Shown here: positions 13,001-22,821 of the stretch, in pieces
Layout of the letters: each line of letters opens with the position of its first letter
Numbering within the stretch: the stretch's first letter is position 1
NCBI GenBank assembly: GCA_024364735.1
Contig: JAGFNQ010000728.1
Span: 260,086-324,085 of the forward strand
Origin: Boesenbergia rotunda
Lineage: Eukaryota > Streptophyta > Magnoliopsida > Zingiberales > Zingiberaceae
Direction of reading: 5' to 3'
DNA length: 64,000 bases
The notes under the pieces: model-generated
Database searches by the model: none
Seen by the model: only the letters and a program-made list of their open reading frames with translations
What the model was told of the DNA's origin: nothing
Translations under genes and position numbers: made by a program

Positions 13001-13718
13001 GCCAACTTTCCCAATCAAGGTCTGAACAAGACTCAGCTGTTAATAGGCTCCTACATCATTGCTTAGACCTAAATACTTCCATTTTTGCTGGGTGTCAAAC
13101 ACAAATGGATATCATTCTTTCTTTACTATAAAGTCTGCATTTAGTTGGTACCTCAATAGAACTGGTTCTTGACTTTGATATGTTGTTTTTCCTCGCATAA
13201 TTTGCTCAAACTGATGTCATTTAAATGGAATATTCTTTGCTCAAACTGTGTTCTTGATCTTCTCATCGAACATCAAGATCATATTATTAGTTTATGTGAA
13301 TCTAATACCTACTTTTAAGCTATATCATCATATGTGCCATTTAATGATCTACATTTGAAATTTAACTTTACCGAAACACTGGACTAATTTTTCTGGAGAA
13401 GGTTTTCAGTAGTTTGTAACCTAAAATTCATTGGGATATGGTAAATCTCTAGTAAGAAATCATATTTCTCTAGTAATGTTCTTGTTGAATCACACCCTTT
13501 GATGCAGGAATGCAAGATCACAGTCATGCCCCTTCTGCCGTGATAGTCTGAAGAAGGTTAATCCAAGTGACCTTTGGATACTCACTGACAGGCGAGATAT
13601 TATTGACATGGCATCAGTGGTAAAAGAGAACCAGAGGCGCCTGTTCATATATGTAGAAAAGTTACCGCTAGTCATGCCAAATTCTGTCGTGAATGTCTAT
13701 GATTCACATGTCAAATGA
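1094..13718 (+). CDS. AIRP2: AIRP2-like RING-type E3 ubiquitin ligase, 5' exon missing
   Basis: Four plus-strand exons join in frame: 1094-1244, 1363-1429, 1517-1751 and 13508-13718, ending at TGA 13716-13718. Each has GT-AG borders and compatible phases, giving about 220 residues. The order matches plant AIRP2/LOG2-like proteins: a conserved SDFPREYDGACLQMRMSYS block, the QWTDC and GALGLLRILIYK block, then a C3HC4 RING starting ECGIC (cysteines at 1669 and 1678) and ending CPFC (13527-13538). AIRP2 proteins are cytosolic E3 ligases known in Arabidopsis for ABA and drought signalling; the role here is inferred from family. The RING is split by the 11.8-kb intron between the HQW codons and NARSQSCPFC. 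All visible RING Cys/His ligands are present. The first coding exon, about 20 residues, lies outside the window. Family assignment is strong; whether the TE-loaded intron is spliced efficiently is unknown. Confidence 0.9.
1752..2443 (+). other. RING-gene intron, part before the copia insertion
   Basis: Intron sequence begins GTATGT at 1752. It is AT-rich with no coding signal. An inverted pair cttggcatgc / gcatgccaag around 2318-2355 could form a small hairpin. The last five bases, gtgga (2439-2443), are the target duplication of the copia element that follows. Confidence 0.7.
2444..2807 (+). repeat. 5' LTR of copia element 1
   Basis: 364 bp, starting TGTAAGTAG and ending CAACA. It contains a perfect 12-bp inverted repeat GCAGCGTGTGCA / TGCACACGCTGC with a 5-base loop (2456-2484), a TATA box (2541-2548) and a GTAAGT donor-like site at 2746. 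It appears identical to the 3' LTR at 10158-10521. Confidence 0.95.
2541..2548 (+). promoter_or_regulatory. TATA box of copia element 1
   Basis: TATATAAG lies about 100 bp into the LTR, the expected U3 position for an RNA polymerase II promoter. The same motif recurs at the matching place in the 3' LTR (10255-10262), where it could drive readout into the RING-gene intron. Confidence 0.7.
2809..2820 (+). promoter_or_regulatory. Primer binding site for initiator tRNA-Met
   Basis: TGGTATCAGAGC starts one base after the 5' LTR. This is the standard Ty1/copia minus-strand primer site, complementary to the 3' end of initiator tRNA-Met. Confidence 0.95.
2821..3893 (+). other. Long untranslated leader of copia element 1
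   Basis: About 1.07 kb between primer site and leader ORF. It is AT-rich with A runs and many repeats of a 'gaaccatt(a/c)gttggt' type motif (roughly 3120-3620). No conserved protein is seen. Packaging or dimerisation signals would be expected in such a leader, but none can be named from sequence alone. Confidence 0.6.
3894..4502 (+). CDS. Unrecognised acidic DPE-repeat protein in copia leader
   Basis: An uninterrupted 202-codon ORF starts at ATG 3894 and ends at TAA 4500-4502, between primer site and gag. Residues 1 to about 100 look helical and mixed-charge (LEELLAEFRTVF, LMRALLKRAGKVANQIWAEH). From about 103 the protein is very acidic, with seven DPE motifs mostly as EEDPE, then a Pro/Glu-rich end. 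No zinc finger, protease, RT or env-like membrane segment is visible, and I do not recognise the family. A start at non-ATG codon 3876 is unlikely. The ORF is open although pol in the same element is broken in seven places, which hints at function or cis requirement but is not proof. Part of it could be an independent leader gene or captured host sequence. Confidence 0.6.
   Translation: MTGYNERLEELLAEFRTVFYNPFLGVQGVIGRLDRIFWKLEQAGFPMIDDHRIGELMRALLKRAGKVANQIWAEHSFRLSYIELCNQLLRQQFPEDLGEFDSESEMEEDPEPEENLEEEEDPEILEYEEDPEMEEDPEMDLIEEFQGDPEEIDWDPDVDNMEIEQDLEEEEDPEETVEDPEEVPEEIPPPPEVTLVQTRETG
4671..4792 (+). repeat. Three tandem 41-bp repeats upstream of gag
   Basis: Three near-identical units start aaatgattagtt(t/c)att at 4671, 4712 and 4753; the last is slightly diverged. 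They lie between the leader ORF and gag. Their role is unknown; they may be replication-slippage products or part of an RNA structure. Confidence 0.9.
4969..5889 (+). CDS. gag: Copia Gag, open reading frame
   Basis: 306 residues from ATG 4969 to TGA 5887-5889. The N-terminus has the UBN2/DUF4219-type Gag signature (LNGDNYKIWHLKIQYVLEEQ). The C-terminal third is Lys-rich, followed by a CCHC zinc knuckle CYNCGKKDHFAREC (from 5755). Gag forms the virus-like particle and binds element RNA. The frame is intact. The stop falls between the zinc knuckle and the protease motif, where single-ORF copia elements usually read a tryptophan. It is either a mutation or a real gag/pol boundary. The ATG follows an acceptor-like tttatttatgttag, so gag may be translated from a spliced RNA. 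Confidence 0.9.
   Translation: MATKNIIAELNKGEKLNGDNYKIWHLKIQYVLEEQEVLEAVNQFMVEPVDGATAQHKRDLDAYKTWKKKDSTAKGILISSMVDDLVYEYEPLPSAHAVWVALRNKYSGVSVSKLRQLTIKFDSFKKRPNVTMTQHLREMGNMIRELKTAGHELTDEQQVQAVIRSFPDSWESMKQNLTHSESIKTFIDVSRHVELETERIESARISGQAFVAEGSGSKNKKKWFKKEKGKGKGIEVATAGQGPIKKNIKGKKYGQKPKSKLTCYNCGKKDHFARECTEPKKVDPYLFSIYEHYVASSMLLTNSYPL
5890..8989 (+). pseudogene. pol: Copia pol (protease-integrase-RT-RNase H), disrupted
   Basis: Domains run in Ty1/copia order. Protease DSGATNHV begins at 5896; the GAG-pre-integrase motif WHARLGHI is near 6313; the integrase core has HSDVCGP, FIDDFTRF and TDRGGEY (about 6490-6710); RT has KARLVAKGY near 7620; RNase H has DADWAGD and KSTSGY near 8530-8580. Breaks: a frameshift near 6870-6885, then stops at 6944, 7475, 7523, 8117 and 8612, besides the gag-end stop at 5887. 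At least four of these sit where relatives have tryptophan (TGG to TGA or TAG). The RT YVDD box reads YVYD (tat at 8021-8023), losing a catalytic aspartate. The final segment is open to TAA 8987-8989. This copy cannot make active polymerase. Confidence 0.92.
8990..10147 (+). repeat. 3' non-coding region of copia element 1 with tandem repeats
   Basis: No coding signal after pol. Two local duplications are visible: 46-bp units at 9891-9936 and 9939-9984 (ending gattgctcag), and about 42-bp units at 10041-10083 and 10084-10125, with a partial third to 10138 (starting gtctatgtgac). Two 'tataaatag' boxes occur near 9135 and 9180. Confidence 0.8.
10148..10157 (+). promoter_or_regulatory. Polypurine tract of copia element 1
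   Basis: GAGTGGGAGA directly abuts the 3' LTR, the expected plus-strand primer site. Confidence 0.85.
10158..10521 (+). repeat. 3' LTR of copia element 1
   Basis: 364 bp, with no differences from 2444-2807 by line-by-line reading. It is followed by the target duplication gtgga at 10522-10526. Confidence 0.95.
10527..11498 (+). other. RING-gene intron between copia element and MITE
   Basis: Non-coding. The part at 11070-11440 is extremely AT-rich. It ends in a G/C-homopolymer patch (gggggggttgg, ccccccc) next to the MITE target site. No gene is seen. Confidence 0.7.
11507..11922. mobile_element. hAT-type MITE with 8-bp target duplication
   Basis: This 416-bp non-coding element has terminal inverted repeats TAGGGGTGAGCAAAAATTCGG / CCGAATACTCACCCCTA and subterminal arrays of ttcggttaa and aaccgaatt. 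It is flanked by cccttagg at 11499-11506 and 11923-11930. The 8-bp duplication and TA(G)GG-type ends are typical of hAT elements. Its ends match the left end of the larger hAT element at 40746. It has no transposase and depends on another copy. Confidence 0.9.
11931..13507 (+). other. RING-gene intron, 3' part
   Basis: Non-coding. It contains a diverged direct repeat with the core aatgtggga(t/c)taaa followed by cccactca and a pyrimidine-rich tail, at about 12277-12350 and 12359-12425. This motif is common in plant intergenic repeats. The intron ends at the AG of gatgcag (13507). Confidence 0.6.
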
Positions 13719-14352
13719 TCTACAGGGACACCACTGCTTCTTCACCTGTGACTTCTTTTATTCGTGATGCTGCAGCTTGCTTGGAGATTGATCTCATCAG
13801 AGGATGATATTGCATTCCTGCTTCTAGGCTGCATCTGATTCCTCAGCAAGCTCAGTTAAGGAGGTTAGTCTCTAAGGATGTGTATCCCTATATCAGTAAA
13901 TGTCTATCGTTTCTAAGTTGGTTGATGTAAGCAAACAAGCAAAATGTATTATATGGAATGCTGGTTTTTTTTTTTTGTTGATCAATGTCTTGGATGCCTT
14001 ACTCATTGGATCTTGTAGCAGGATCACCAAGAGATCAGCAAATTTACAGGTAGAGTTGTGCATATTTATCTTTTATTGTGAATATTCTTGATACTAGTCC
14101 CTTTGAAGGTATGATGCGTACATGTGGATTCCACAATATTTATATTTAGAAAATAATTTGTATTGCACTTGTCAACTTAAAACGGCTTGGATTACATTGA
14201 ATATTCATGCACTAATAATCCTGCAGAAGCAGCCAAGGAAATTAGAATTTCTCAAAAGCTCATTAGATCGCAAAGCTTTAAATCCAAGCAAAGAGTTGGT
14301 TGTGAAACACCATCTCTGGAATGTATTATAGATAGTATATATTGATAAAACT
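13719..14352 (+). other. 3' flank or UTR of the RING gene
   Basis: Transcribed 3' UTR is likely for part of this, but no clear poly(A) signal can be chosen. The ORFs at 13900-14091 and 14122-14331 have no recognisable motif. The last bases, aaact (14348-14352), are one side of the target site of the solo LTR that follows. Confidence 0.5.
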
Positions 14353-15825
14353 TGTTGGTGCAACAAGTCCCAACTTGGTTATGTTGAGGAGATTGATGGG
14401 GAGATTGTTGATCCATTGAGACTCAACTTGATTTGTTAGATCAAGATTTATATTTTAATGTTTGAATAATATGTTTGTATAGGTGAATAACATGTGTTGG
14501 TATAAATTAGATTGACATATATATGTCAAGTGGATAAAAATTAATTGGATGCTTAATATTGGATGAAGTCCAAATGGGTCAATGTTTATTAGACATTTGG
14601 TAAAGAGGAAGTTCGATAGGTGTTGACATTGATAAAAATCCAATAGGTAGTTGGTGATGAAGAAGTCTAATGGGTGTTGACATTGGTGAAAGTCTAATAG
14701 AAAGTTGGCAAAATGAAACTTTAGGTGGGTCAAGGTTAAATAGATATTTGATAAGGAATGAAAGCCCAAGAAGGTAAGTGTGGTCGAATGCTTGACAACT
14801 GATTGAAGTCTAGGCAAGTTATGAATCAGATAGATCAAGGGGATCCAATGCTTAACAAGTGGTAGAAATACAAGAAAATCAAGAAGGATTGGATACTTAA
14901 CAAGTGATAAAGTAGGCAATTAAGGTTGATTAGATGTCAAACAAGTGGAAATCCTAAAAGAGTGACCTTTAAAAACACGGAAGTCCTAATAGATTAAGGT
15001 TGATAGACAAGTGAAAGGCTTAATGGGTCAAGGTTGATCTAAGGCTAAATAAATGGAAGTCTTGACCACTAAAGGTTGACTTAAGGCTAAGCAAGTGGAA
15101 GTAGATCAAGAGTTGAACCTAAGATTAGGCAGTGAAATTCTTGGTAAATCAAAGGTGACTAACACTAAGTAAATGATAAAGTCTTGGATTCTGAGCCTAA
15201 AGTCTTGGTAAAATTTACTAATATTAAACAAAATGAGAAAGTCTCAAAAATATATCTCTTAATAAGATCAGGAATCAATCTTAGAATGATGAAACCAATG
15301 TTTCAATCGACTAATAGGTGAGTTCAATTGACTAATGATTGAGTCGACCAAAAAGTCGACTCAGGTTGGAATGCATAAAAATAAAATATTTTTGTTAGAC
15401 AGTCAGTCAACTAAGCAATTGACTGAAGCTAACCAGTCGATTAATAGGTGAGATCAATTGATTAATACATACAACTTTAGGAATCTAGGAATAGAGTCGA
15501 TATAATAAATTTGAGTGTCATCGTTAGATGACTCAAATGCTATAAAAGTTCAACCAACTGGATGAAGAATAAATCAACTCGAGTAACTCTTATGATCCAT
15601 GGTAATCAATTCAGCTGCAACAATCAATTAACTGACGGAAATTATTAGTCAATTGATCGGATGGATTCCAACAACTAGTTGACAGCAAAAGCACTATAAA
15701 GAGGGGATTGTTTGGAGATTTTAGGAACTGACTCTTGAGCAAATGAAACAACATTCTTAGGCTTACTTGAGCAATCGATAGTGAAAGAAAGCAAGTCAAG
15801 TGAAAAGCATCATTCTGTAATTCAT

Positions 15826-15869
15826 CCTGTATTGTATTGTATTGTATTGCATTGCATTGTATTGTATTT
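15826..15869 (+). repeat. Short TGTAT/TGCAT pentamer array
   Basis: About nine tandem copies of attgt(a)/attgc in the R/U5 part of the outer solo LTR. It is a simple pentanucleotide repeat. Confidence 0.8.
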
Positions 15870-18672
15870 GTTGCTTGCTTAACATTGTATTTTCTCCACT
15901 TTTGCAAGGTATCTATGTCACGTCTCGAGACCAACGGAGCCGTTGATCCAATATAAAATCGAACAATATCTCTCCTGTCCAATGGACAATTTACACATAC
16001 CCACAAACACCCACGCAGTATAATTGACATCAGGCCCCAAAACAGATATATATCATATAAAATAATACCATCACAATACGGAATATTGTAAAACTCACCT
16101 GTGCTGCCCCCAAGGCAGGCGCGCAGCAAAAATCATATCACAAAGTCCAACAAATGACTCAAAAGATACAATACCGCATGAATAAATCCAATACAAACCA
16201 CAGTATCAAAATGGATACAAAATATAACTACGCTATCAAAATAAAACAAAACAAGCGGAAGCACCCATCCAAAAGGAGTCGTGGGGACTCGGGATCGGCA
16301 ACTGGGCTCCTTCGGAGAGCTATCAACTTGAAAACAAAAGTATTATGACGGGTGGTGAGTTCAAGTGGATTCCACGGGTATATAGAAAGATATGCATGAC
16401 AAAAAAATAATTAAATAAGCTATACAGAAACAACATGATACAGTCTCAGTAACAGTATCAGAAATATGTATAACTGAAGTAACAAAGGATTGTACATACC
16501 AGAAATTAGTCTATCTTGATCATAAAAGAACTCGTATCATACGTGCAAGTGCAGGGTCATCAAACCACAAAAATGATATATCCTGTATGTGTATGTCAAA
16601 CAAGTGCAGCAAATAAACGCAGCAATCACAATCAAAATGCATAATGCATCATATGCACATGATGCAATAATGTGTTGGCCGAGTGGGTGGAGCTGTGATA
16701 TTGTCCGCACTCTGCTATCACTACTCCTAAGTGACCGAGTGGACAGGATGCTGGTGGAGCTCTCGCTCCGCCCCATGTATATATGGGAGAGATATCTCTC
16801 TCATCTTCTCTGGTCTATGGGAAGAGAAGGGATCCCTATCTGCTACCACGCTCCAAACCCACTACCCATGAGCTGTCGAGTAGAGCAGTACAGAGCAAAT
16901 GTACACATCCAACGGTATCCACTAACCCACGAGTGGCCGTGTGTGCATATCATGTGTCGAAAAATGATAGGCTCAACCACAAGGGAGTTGCTGATCGCCA
17001 GCATGCAACACTGCAGGTATGGTGCACTAACACATGCAACCCCTACGAGGTCATCGACACATAACTCAACCTATCATGTACAGGTCATAAACATGTATCA
17101 TAAGCCAATCATCCTATATCCAGACACACGTGCAAGTATGACTAGAATCAATTAATGCAACTATACAGTGGTATGCTATTCTATATCTACATACTCATGC
17201 CCATACCAATGCTATACAGAATCAGATAACAAATAAACGAGATTGTATAGAAGGAAAATTTAGATCATATCCAAGGTCAAGCATAAGTATCAAGCAGGAT
17301 AACAAAACGAAAGCAGATAAAGGTAAATATCAGCCTACTACATAAATATTAAATAGTCATGCATAAAAGGTAAAGTAGACCTACAGAATACAAGCAAGAA
17401 GTACTCGCCTCTAAATAGAAGAAGTCTATATCAATAGAGAAAAGAACCACCCGCTAAAAGTCCAAATCAAGCTCCTATATCAAAGACATATTTAATCAAC
17501 TATTACACAGATATGATAGTTAACTAATTAATCCCTAAACCAGACTAGGGTTAACCCAAACATTTTCTTTTCCATTTTATTACCTCTAGCTAAATGGAAG
17601 ACTCTTAGTTACCCCGCGTAATTAAGATTGGGTTAAATCCTAGGTCTATTCACCATATCAGAATCATTTAATTAACCACGCAATTAAATGATTAGTTGCG
17701 TATCATTTCTTCGTTTTTAGACTAGCTCAGTTTCCAACGCAGTCTAAACCCTTTCCAATTGATCCAGATTTGACTACACAACATAATAGAACCTAGAATA
17801 AATAAATCCCACCAAGTTCCTCACATAATCAACTTCACCCAAGCTACCACTAGCTACTAACCACAACAATCTATCCCCAAACAGATCATAAATCCACACT
17901 AACTAGCCTCATTCTAATCAATTTAAGTTACTAATTAACTCTACAACACCACAACTTAAATCCCACACATGAAGTCCACGGTAAAGGACATAAGATCAGT
18001 ATTCCAGGATTAGCAATTCATCATACTAGGATCCAACTACAATCCCCCAATCAAAGCCACCATTCACAAGACAATTTCATTCAATCAACCTACCCATTCC
18101 ATAGAAACTTTTTATACTAGAATAAAGGAAGCAAATCTGAACAGGGAGCTCACCTTAAGAAGCTCACGGCAAGGATCTCCCTCAGCTCCACAATAGAACA
18201 CACAGGGAGTTGATGCAGAGAATGAAGGAATGGAGCCGAATGCCACTTCTAATTCCTGGATTAAATATGCCATCCCACGCGAATCAATTCGTATTCAAAA
18301 TCCCAGTCCAATCAGAGGAAAATAGAAAAACCAATTCATAACTACTGATCGAATAGAAACTTAAGCCTCCTCATCTCAATTGCAGACTAGTAAGCCACCA
18401 TCCTTACCTTAGCTGCACTGGCGAGGAATTCCCTGCTCAAATGTGGCGAAATCAAAGCTCACCGCATCAAAGGATGTTACCGATGAATTTCTTCCTTGAA
18501 TTCCCCCTTCAATGTGCTAATGCAGCATCAACACACACGGAAACTAATCAGTTTCAACACAAGTTCTGTGATCCATAAGAGAGATCAAAAGTGATTAATC
18601 CACACATCTAGCTCTTATCTAATCTTTACCGGAACAGGAAAAACCGAAACCCCGGATCCGGTTGACACAGTC

Positions 18673-19615
18673 TGTAAGTACCCCTGGTTGATTTTGATGT
18701 GATCAACTAATTTAAGTTAGGTCCTGGTGTGTTTAATCCCTCTGTTAAGTGTGCAGGAGCTTAGGTACTGAGGAAGTCGAGCGTAAGACGTAGCGGACGA
18801 GAAGGATTGTGCGGGAAAGTGAGCCGACGGGCTCGATATAATCCGAGGGACGCGAAAGCTGCGGAAGAGTACGCCGGTGGAGCGAGAAGGACGTGCGCGG
18901 TGTCCGAGGGACGAGAAGCCGGGAGGAAGGACACTTGAGGGGCGAAAGACCGGAGTCGGGTTCGGGTGAGCCTAACTCCGGTTGGCCGAAAATCACCCAG
19001 AAGACGAAGAACCAAAAGACTGGTCAGTTTGACCATGTTAAACAAGGCGCACGAAAAAAGAAGAATTTAATTGCAGCTAGGAAGACTCGATCACAAGACC
19101 TCAACTGCATATGTTGCCATGGTTACCAGTTGGGATAACAGTTAATGACATTAGAATGCTGCCGATGATTCTACTTGAAGATGATAACATCGAAGTCTAA
19201 AGCAGATGATAAAATCTTAAAGGATAAAACCTTATCCTTGAATCAAATCCAATGGTTGCAGTTTAATCCCATCCATGATCAATCATCCAGATTACATCCA
19301 TGGATCAACGACCAAGAGAAAATTCTTCAACAATCAACAATTCAGATTTATTCACTTAGGCTATAAATAGACTTAGAGTTTCAACCTTTTTCATTTATTC
19401 AATTAATTCATTCTTGTAAACTCTATAAGAGTCTAGCGTGCTATTTTTGTAAGACTTTTCCGCCACAAGGAGATTTTTATTGAGCGTCCACCACCTTGGA
19501 AGCAACGTTCTCAGTTGCGACCAAGTTTCTTTTTTTTTTAAGACGAGTGCCTCTACTTTCATATTTTTTTTACCGTCTATTCACCCCCCTCTAGCCGATC
19601 CAACCCGATCCAACT
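18673..19615 (+). repeat. 5' LTR of gag-only copia element
   Basis: 943 bp starting TGTAAGTACCC. The final base reads T where the 3' LTR ends ...CCAACA, probably a point change. A 'gctataaatag' promoter box lies near 19361. The ORFs across this LTR (18745-19138) recur in the 3' LTR and are not genes. Confidence 0.9.
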
Positions 19616-19617
19616 AG

Positions 19618-19629
19618 TGGTATCAGAGC
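19618..19629 (+). promoter_or_regulatory. Primer binding site (tRNA-iMet)
   Basis: TGGTATCAGAGC two bases after the 5' LTR of the gag-only element. Confidence 0.9.
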
Positions 19630-19678
19630 CAAGTTCGCCGCAGAAGAACTAATCGCCGACTGCAGCAATTTCAAGAAA

Positions 19679-20533
19679 ATGATTGGAGCCGTAATCTACC
19701 CGCCGAAATTTAAGGGGGAGTTCGCGATGTGGAAGCGCCGAATGCAGGTATTTTTTAAAACTAATATTAAACTGCTACTAATTATGAAAAATGGGTTTTC
19801 AGTTCCTAAAGACAAGAACGACAAGGATAAAGAAATAGAGTTGTGGACCAAGAAGGAGAAATCAGACTTTGAAGCAAATGGCAAGGCTAAATTTCATCTA
19901 CTAGCCATTCTTCCCGCGCAAGAAGTCAACCGCATCGAGAATTACAACTTGGCAAAAGAGCTCTGGGAGAAATTCCTGGAATTGCATGAAAGTACCTCAG
20001 AGGCAAAACTGAAGGCCACCTGGGATGAGTCCTCGTCAGAAGAGTCGGAAGGTCAAGAATACGCGTGATTTGCGTTGATGGCAAATCATCAAGAAGGGAG
20101 CACTGATGAAGGGGGAGAGACGTCAGAAGAAAGCGACGACGAAGGAGGAACCTCGCTTTTCGAAAGCGACCCGGTAAGTGAGGTTTGTTTTCTTCCTCAT
20201 GATCAGTTATATGTAGGAGTTAAAGCTTTGCTCAAATCTAATTGTAGATTAGAAAAAGAAAATTTGAAATTAAAAAATGAATTGACACTTACTTCCTCTT
20301 CTGAAATTTTGAAAAATGAAAATGATAATTTAAAAAACTTAGTGCAAAAATTAGAAATTGATATTGCATATTTACACCAAAAGAAAAATAGTTTTCCTGA
20401 TAATTTAAATTGGTATTTTAAAAATCATAAGGGTCAATTTAAAAAAGTGCCCAAAAGCTATATTCTACCTAAGTTTTTAATTAATCTTGCAAACAGAAAT
20501 TTATTTTGGGTTCCAAAATTTATTTTAAACTGA
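19679..20533 (+). pseudogene. gag: Truncated copia Gag with in-frame stop
   Basis: ATG 19679 opens a Gag N-terminal domain (FKGEFAMWKRRMQVFF; the AKELWEKFLELHE region is the UBN2-like helix). A TGA at 20066-20068 interrupts it. The frame then continues with an acidic SDDEGGTSLFESD segment, a Leu/Lys/Asn coiled-coil-like stretch, and stops at 20531-20533. The middle of Gag and the CCHC zinc knuckle are missing, so this is an internally deleted Gag. Relatives read a Cys or Trp codon at the TGA position. Confidence 0.8.
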
Positions 20534-21326
20534 AAAGTTTTTTATTATTTATGTGCAGAATTTTTTTTTGCAAAAATTATGATTTTTATGCACAATTATG
20601 TTGTCCATCTACTGAAAATTTTTCAAAATTTTTTGAATATTTTTTTCTCGAAATTTGAAATTAAGAGTTTAAGGGAAAGACTCATTATAATTTTTTTTCT
20701 TAAAATTTTTCGAATTATTTTTTTCAATTTTTTAAAATTTACTCTTCAAGAACTCTTATGTGTTGGTTTGTCATTTTTGGACTTGATGAACGAATTTAAA
20801 ACTCAAATTTTTGTCCAAACTCATATCTTCATCTTCGACTTTAACAAAAATTTTCAGTTTTTTTCGATTTTTTATGAATTGTTTATTGAAATATGTTTTT
20901 TTAATTTTCAAAATTCGATAGAAAAATATTTTGACTAGATTCGATTTTTTTGGATCTCCTCATCAGCTGTGGATTTTATCAAAAATTATTTTTGGATTTT
21001 ATTTAAGTCATTTTTTACAAAAAAAAATGGAATTAACGTTGAAAAAAATAAGTCATTTTAAATTTGAAAAATCTGTGGCAACGCGATTTTTTTTCACTTA
21101 GAATATTTTTTATCGCACTCAAAATTTTTTTTTCTTCCCTAATTATATTTTCCCATTTTTTGATGTGATCAAAGGGGGAGGAATAGTATTAAGTAAAGGG
21201 GTAGAATTTTAATTTATTCTAAATTAAAATTTTTTTTGAACTTAAACTGTTTACATTATTATGCATGTTTTTTATTTTGTTTACCCTAACTTAACTCGGA
21301 TTGATGCACATCAAAAAAGGGAAAAT
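20534..21326 (+). other. T-rich interior of gag-only element and polypurine tract
   Basis: No coding homology. Long T runs dominate; a 'gatcaaagggggag' polypurine patch at 21171-21181 precedes the true tract at 21313-21326. The ORF at 20579-20938 is low-complexity Phe/Ile/Lys sequence produced by the T-rich composition. Confidence 0.7.
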
Positions 21327-22271
21327 TGTAAGTACCCGTAGTTGTTTTTGATGTGATCAACCAATTTAAGTTAGGTCCTGGTGTGTTTAATCCCTCTGCT
21401 AAGTGTGCAAGAGCTTAGGTACTGAGGAAGTCGAGCGTAAGACGTATCAGACGAGAAGGATTGTGCGGGAAAGTGAGCCGACGGGCTCGGTACAATCCGA
21501 GGGACGTGGAAGCTGCGAAAGAGTACGCCGGTGGAGCGAGAAGGGCGTACGCGGTGTCCAAAGGACGAGAAGCCGGGAGGAAGGACGCTCGAGGGGCGAA
21601 AGGGCGGAGTTGGGTTCGGGTGAGCCTAACTCCGGTTGGCCGGAAATCACCCAAAAGATGAAGAACCAAAAGACTGGTCAGTTTGACCATGTTAAACAAG
21701 GCGCTCGAAAAAAGAAGAATTTAATAGCAGCTAGGAAGACTCGATCACAAGACCTCAATAACATATGTTGCCATGGTTACCAGTTGGGATAACAGTTAAT
21801 GACATTAGAATACTGCCGATGATTCTACTTGAAGATGATAACATCGAAGTCTAAAGCAGATGATAAAATTTTAAAGGATAAAACCTTATCCTTGAATCAA
21901 ATCCAACGGATGCAGTTTAATCCCATCCAAGATCAACCATCCAGATTACATCCATGGATCAACGACCAAGAGAAAATTCCTTAACAATCAACAATCCAGA
22001 TTTATTCTCTTAGGCTATAAATAGACTTAGAGTTTCAACCTTTTTCATTCATTCAATTAATTCATTCTTGTAAACTCTATAAAAGTCTAGTGTGCTATTT
22101 TTGTAAGGCTTCTCCGCCACAAGGAGATTTTTATTGAGCGTCCACCGTCTTGGAAGCAACGTTCTCAGTTGCGACCAAGTTTCTTTTTTTTTTTTAAGAC
22201 GAGTGCCTCCACTTTCATATTTTTTTTACCGTCTATTTACCCCCCTCTAGCCGATCCAACCCGATCCAACA
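21327..22271 (+). repeat. 3' LTR of gag-only copia element
   Basis: 945 bp, TGTAAGTACCC...CCAACA, followed by cagtc. It differs from the 5' LTR by scattered substitutions (for example tagcgg versus tatcag just after gtaagacg), so this insertion is older than copia element 1. Confidence 0.9.
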
Positions 22272-22821
22272 CAGTCGACCCAGGGATCCTCCACACCAGG
22301 CAACCCAAATTATCCTCCGAAAGAGAGTGTTGAGCACCGGATCAATCAAGAAGAGGTGGTGGTGATCGCCGGCGTTGAGCGCGTCGTAGAGATGGCTTGA
22401 TGTCTTGAGTCGAGCGGAGGAGATGGGGTTGCTTTCGAGCGTCGGGTGAGGTAGATGGGGCGTCGGGAGATGGAAAGGCAAAGAGAGAGCTCCGTTGTGA
22501 TGGATTGAGCAGAAGGTGATCCTTAAGCCCCTGGACATTTGCAATTTAGCCCGCCCCCAACTTTTAGTTAAACCCAATCAACCCTTAATTTTAGTTATTT
22601 TCCATAATTCCCCTCAAGTTCCCATGTATTTTAACCCAACACCCATGTTTACCTCGGTTTGGATCCCGAAAACCCTAATTCTTCTCCGGAATTTTCCAGG
22701 GCCGAGTCAAACGTGTCGGATTTAACAATCTGAGAAGAACTAAAAGGAATTTGAGAGTGATCCACCAAACGATAATAAGACGTGAAATATGAATCAAGGA
22801 TTCTAAACTACATGTATTAGT

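Larger units (their letters stand above)
18673..22271 (+). mobile_element. Gag-only (non-autonomous) copia element
   Basis: 3.6 kb, flanked by the perfect duplication cagtc (18668-18672 and 22272-22276). LTRs at 18673-19615 and 21327-22271 are highly similar with scattered differences. A primer site TGGTATCAGAGC (19618-19629) and polypurine tract aaaaaagggaaaat (21313-21326) are present. The 1.7-kb interior encodes only a shortened Gag and then T-rich non-coding DNA; protease, integrase, RT and RNase H are absent. It must have used another element's enzymes. Confidence 0.9.
15916..22727 (-). mobile_element. Putative 3.2-kb solo LTR (Ty3-like), interrupted by a copia element
   Basis: Read on the minus strand it starts TGTTAAATCCGACACG (22727) and ends GGTCTCGAGACGTGACA (15916), a TG...CA pair. 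It is flanked by atcta (15911-15915) and atctg (22728-22732). Without the nested copia element (18673-22271 plus its duplication) it is about 3.2 kb. It has no gag/pol coding signal, no primer site and no second LTR, so I read it as a solo LTR. The Ty3/gypsy assignment rests only on end sequence and great length and is tentative. ORFs at 16589-17155 and 22233-22577 have no recognisable motif. Confidence 0.5.

Noticed and set aside
16589..17155. 188-codon ORF as a gene
   Set aside because: No motif, biased composition, and it lies in a putative LTR; the overlapping ORF at 16783-17064 is equally open.
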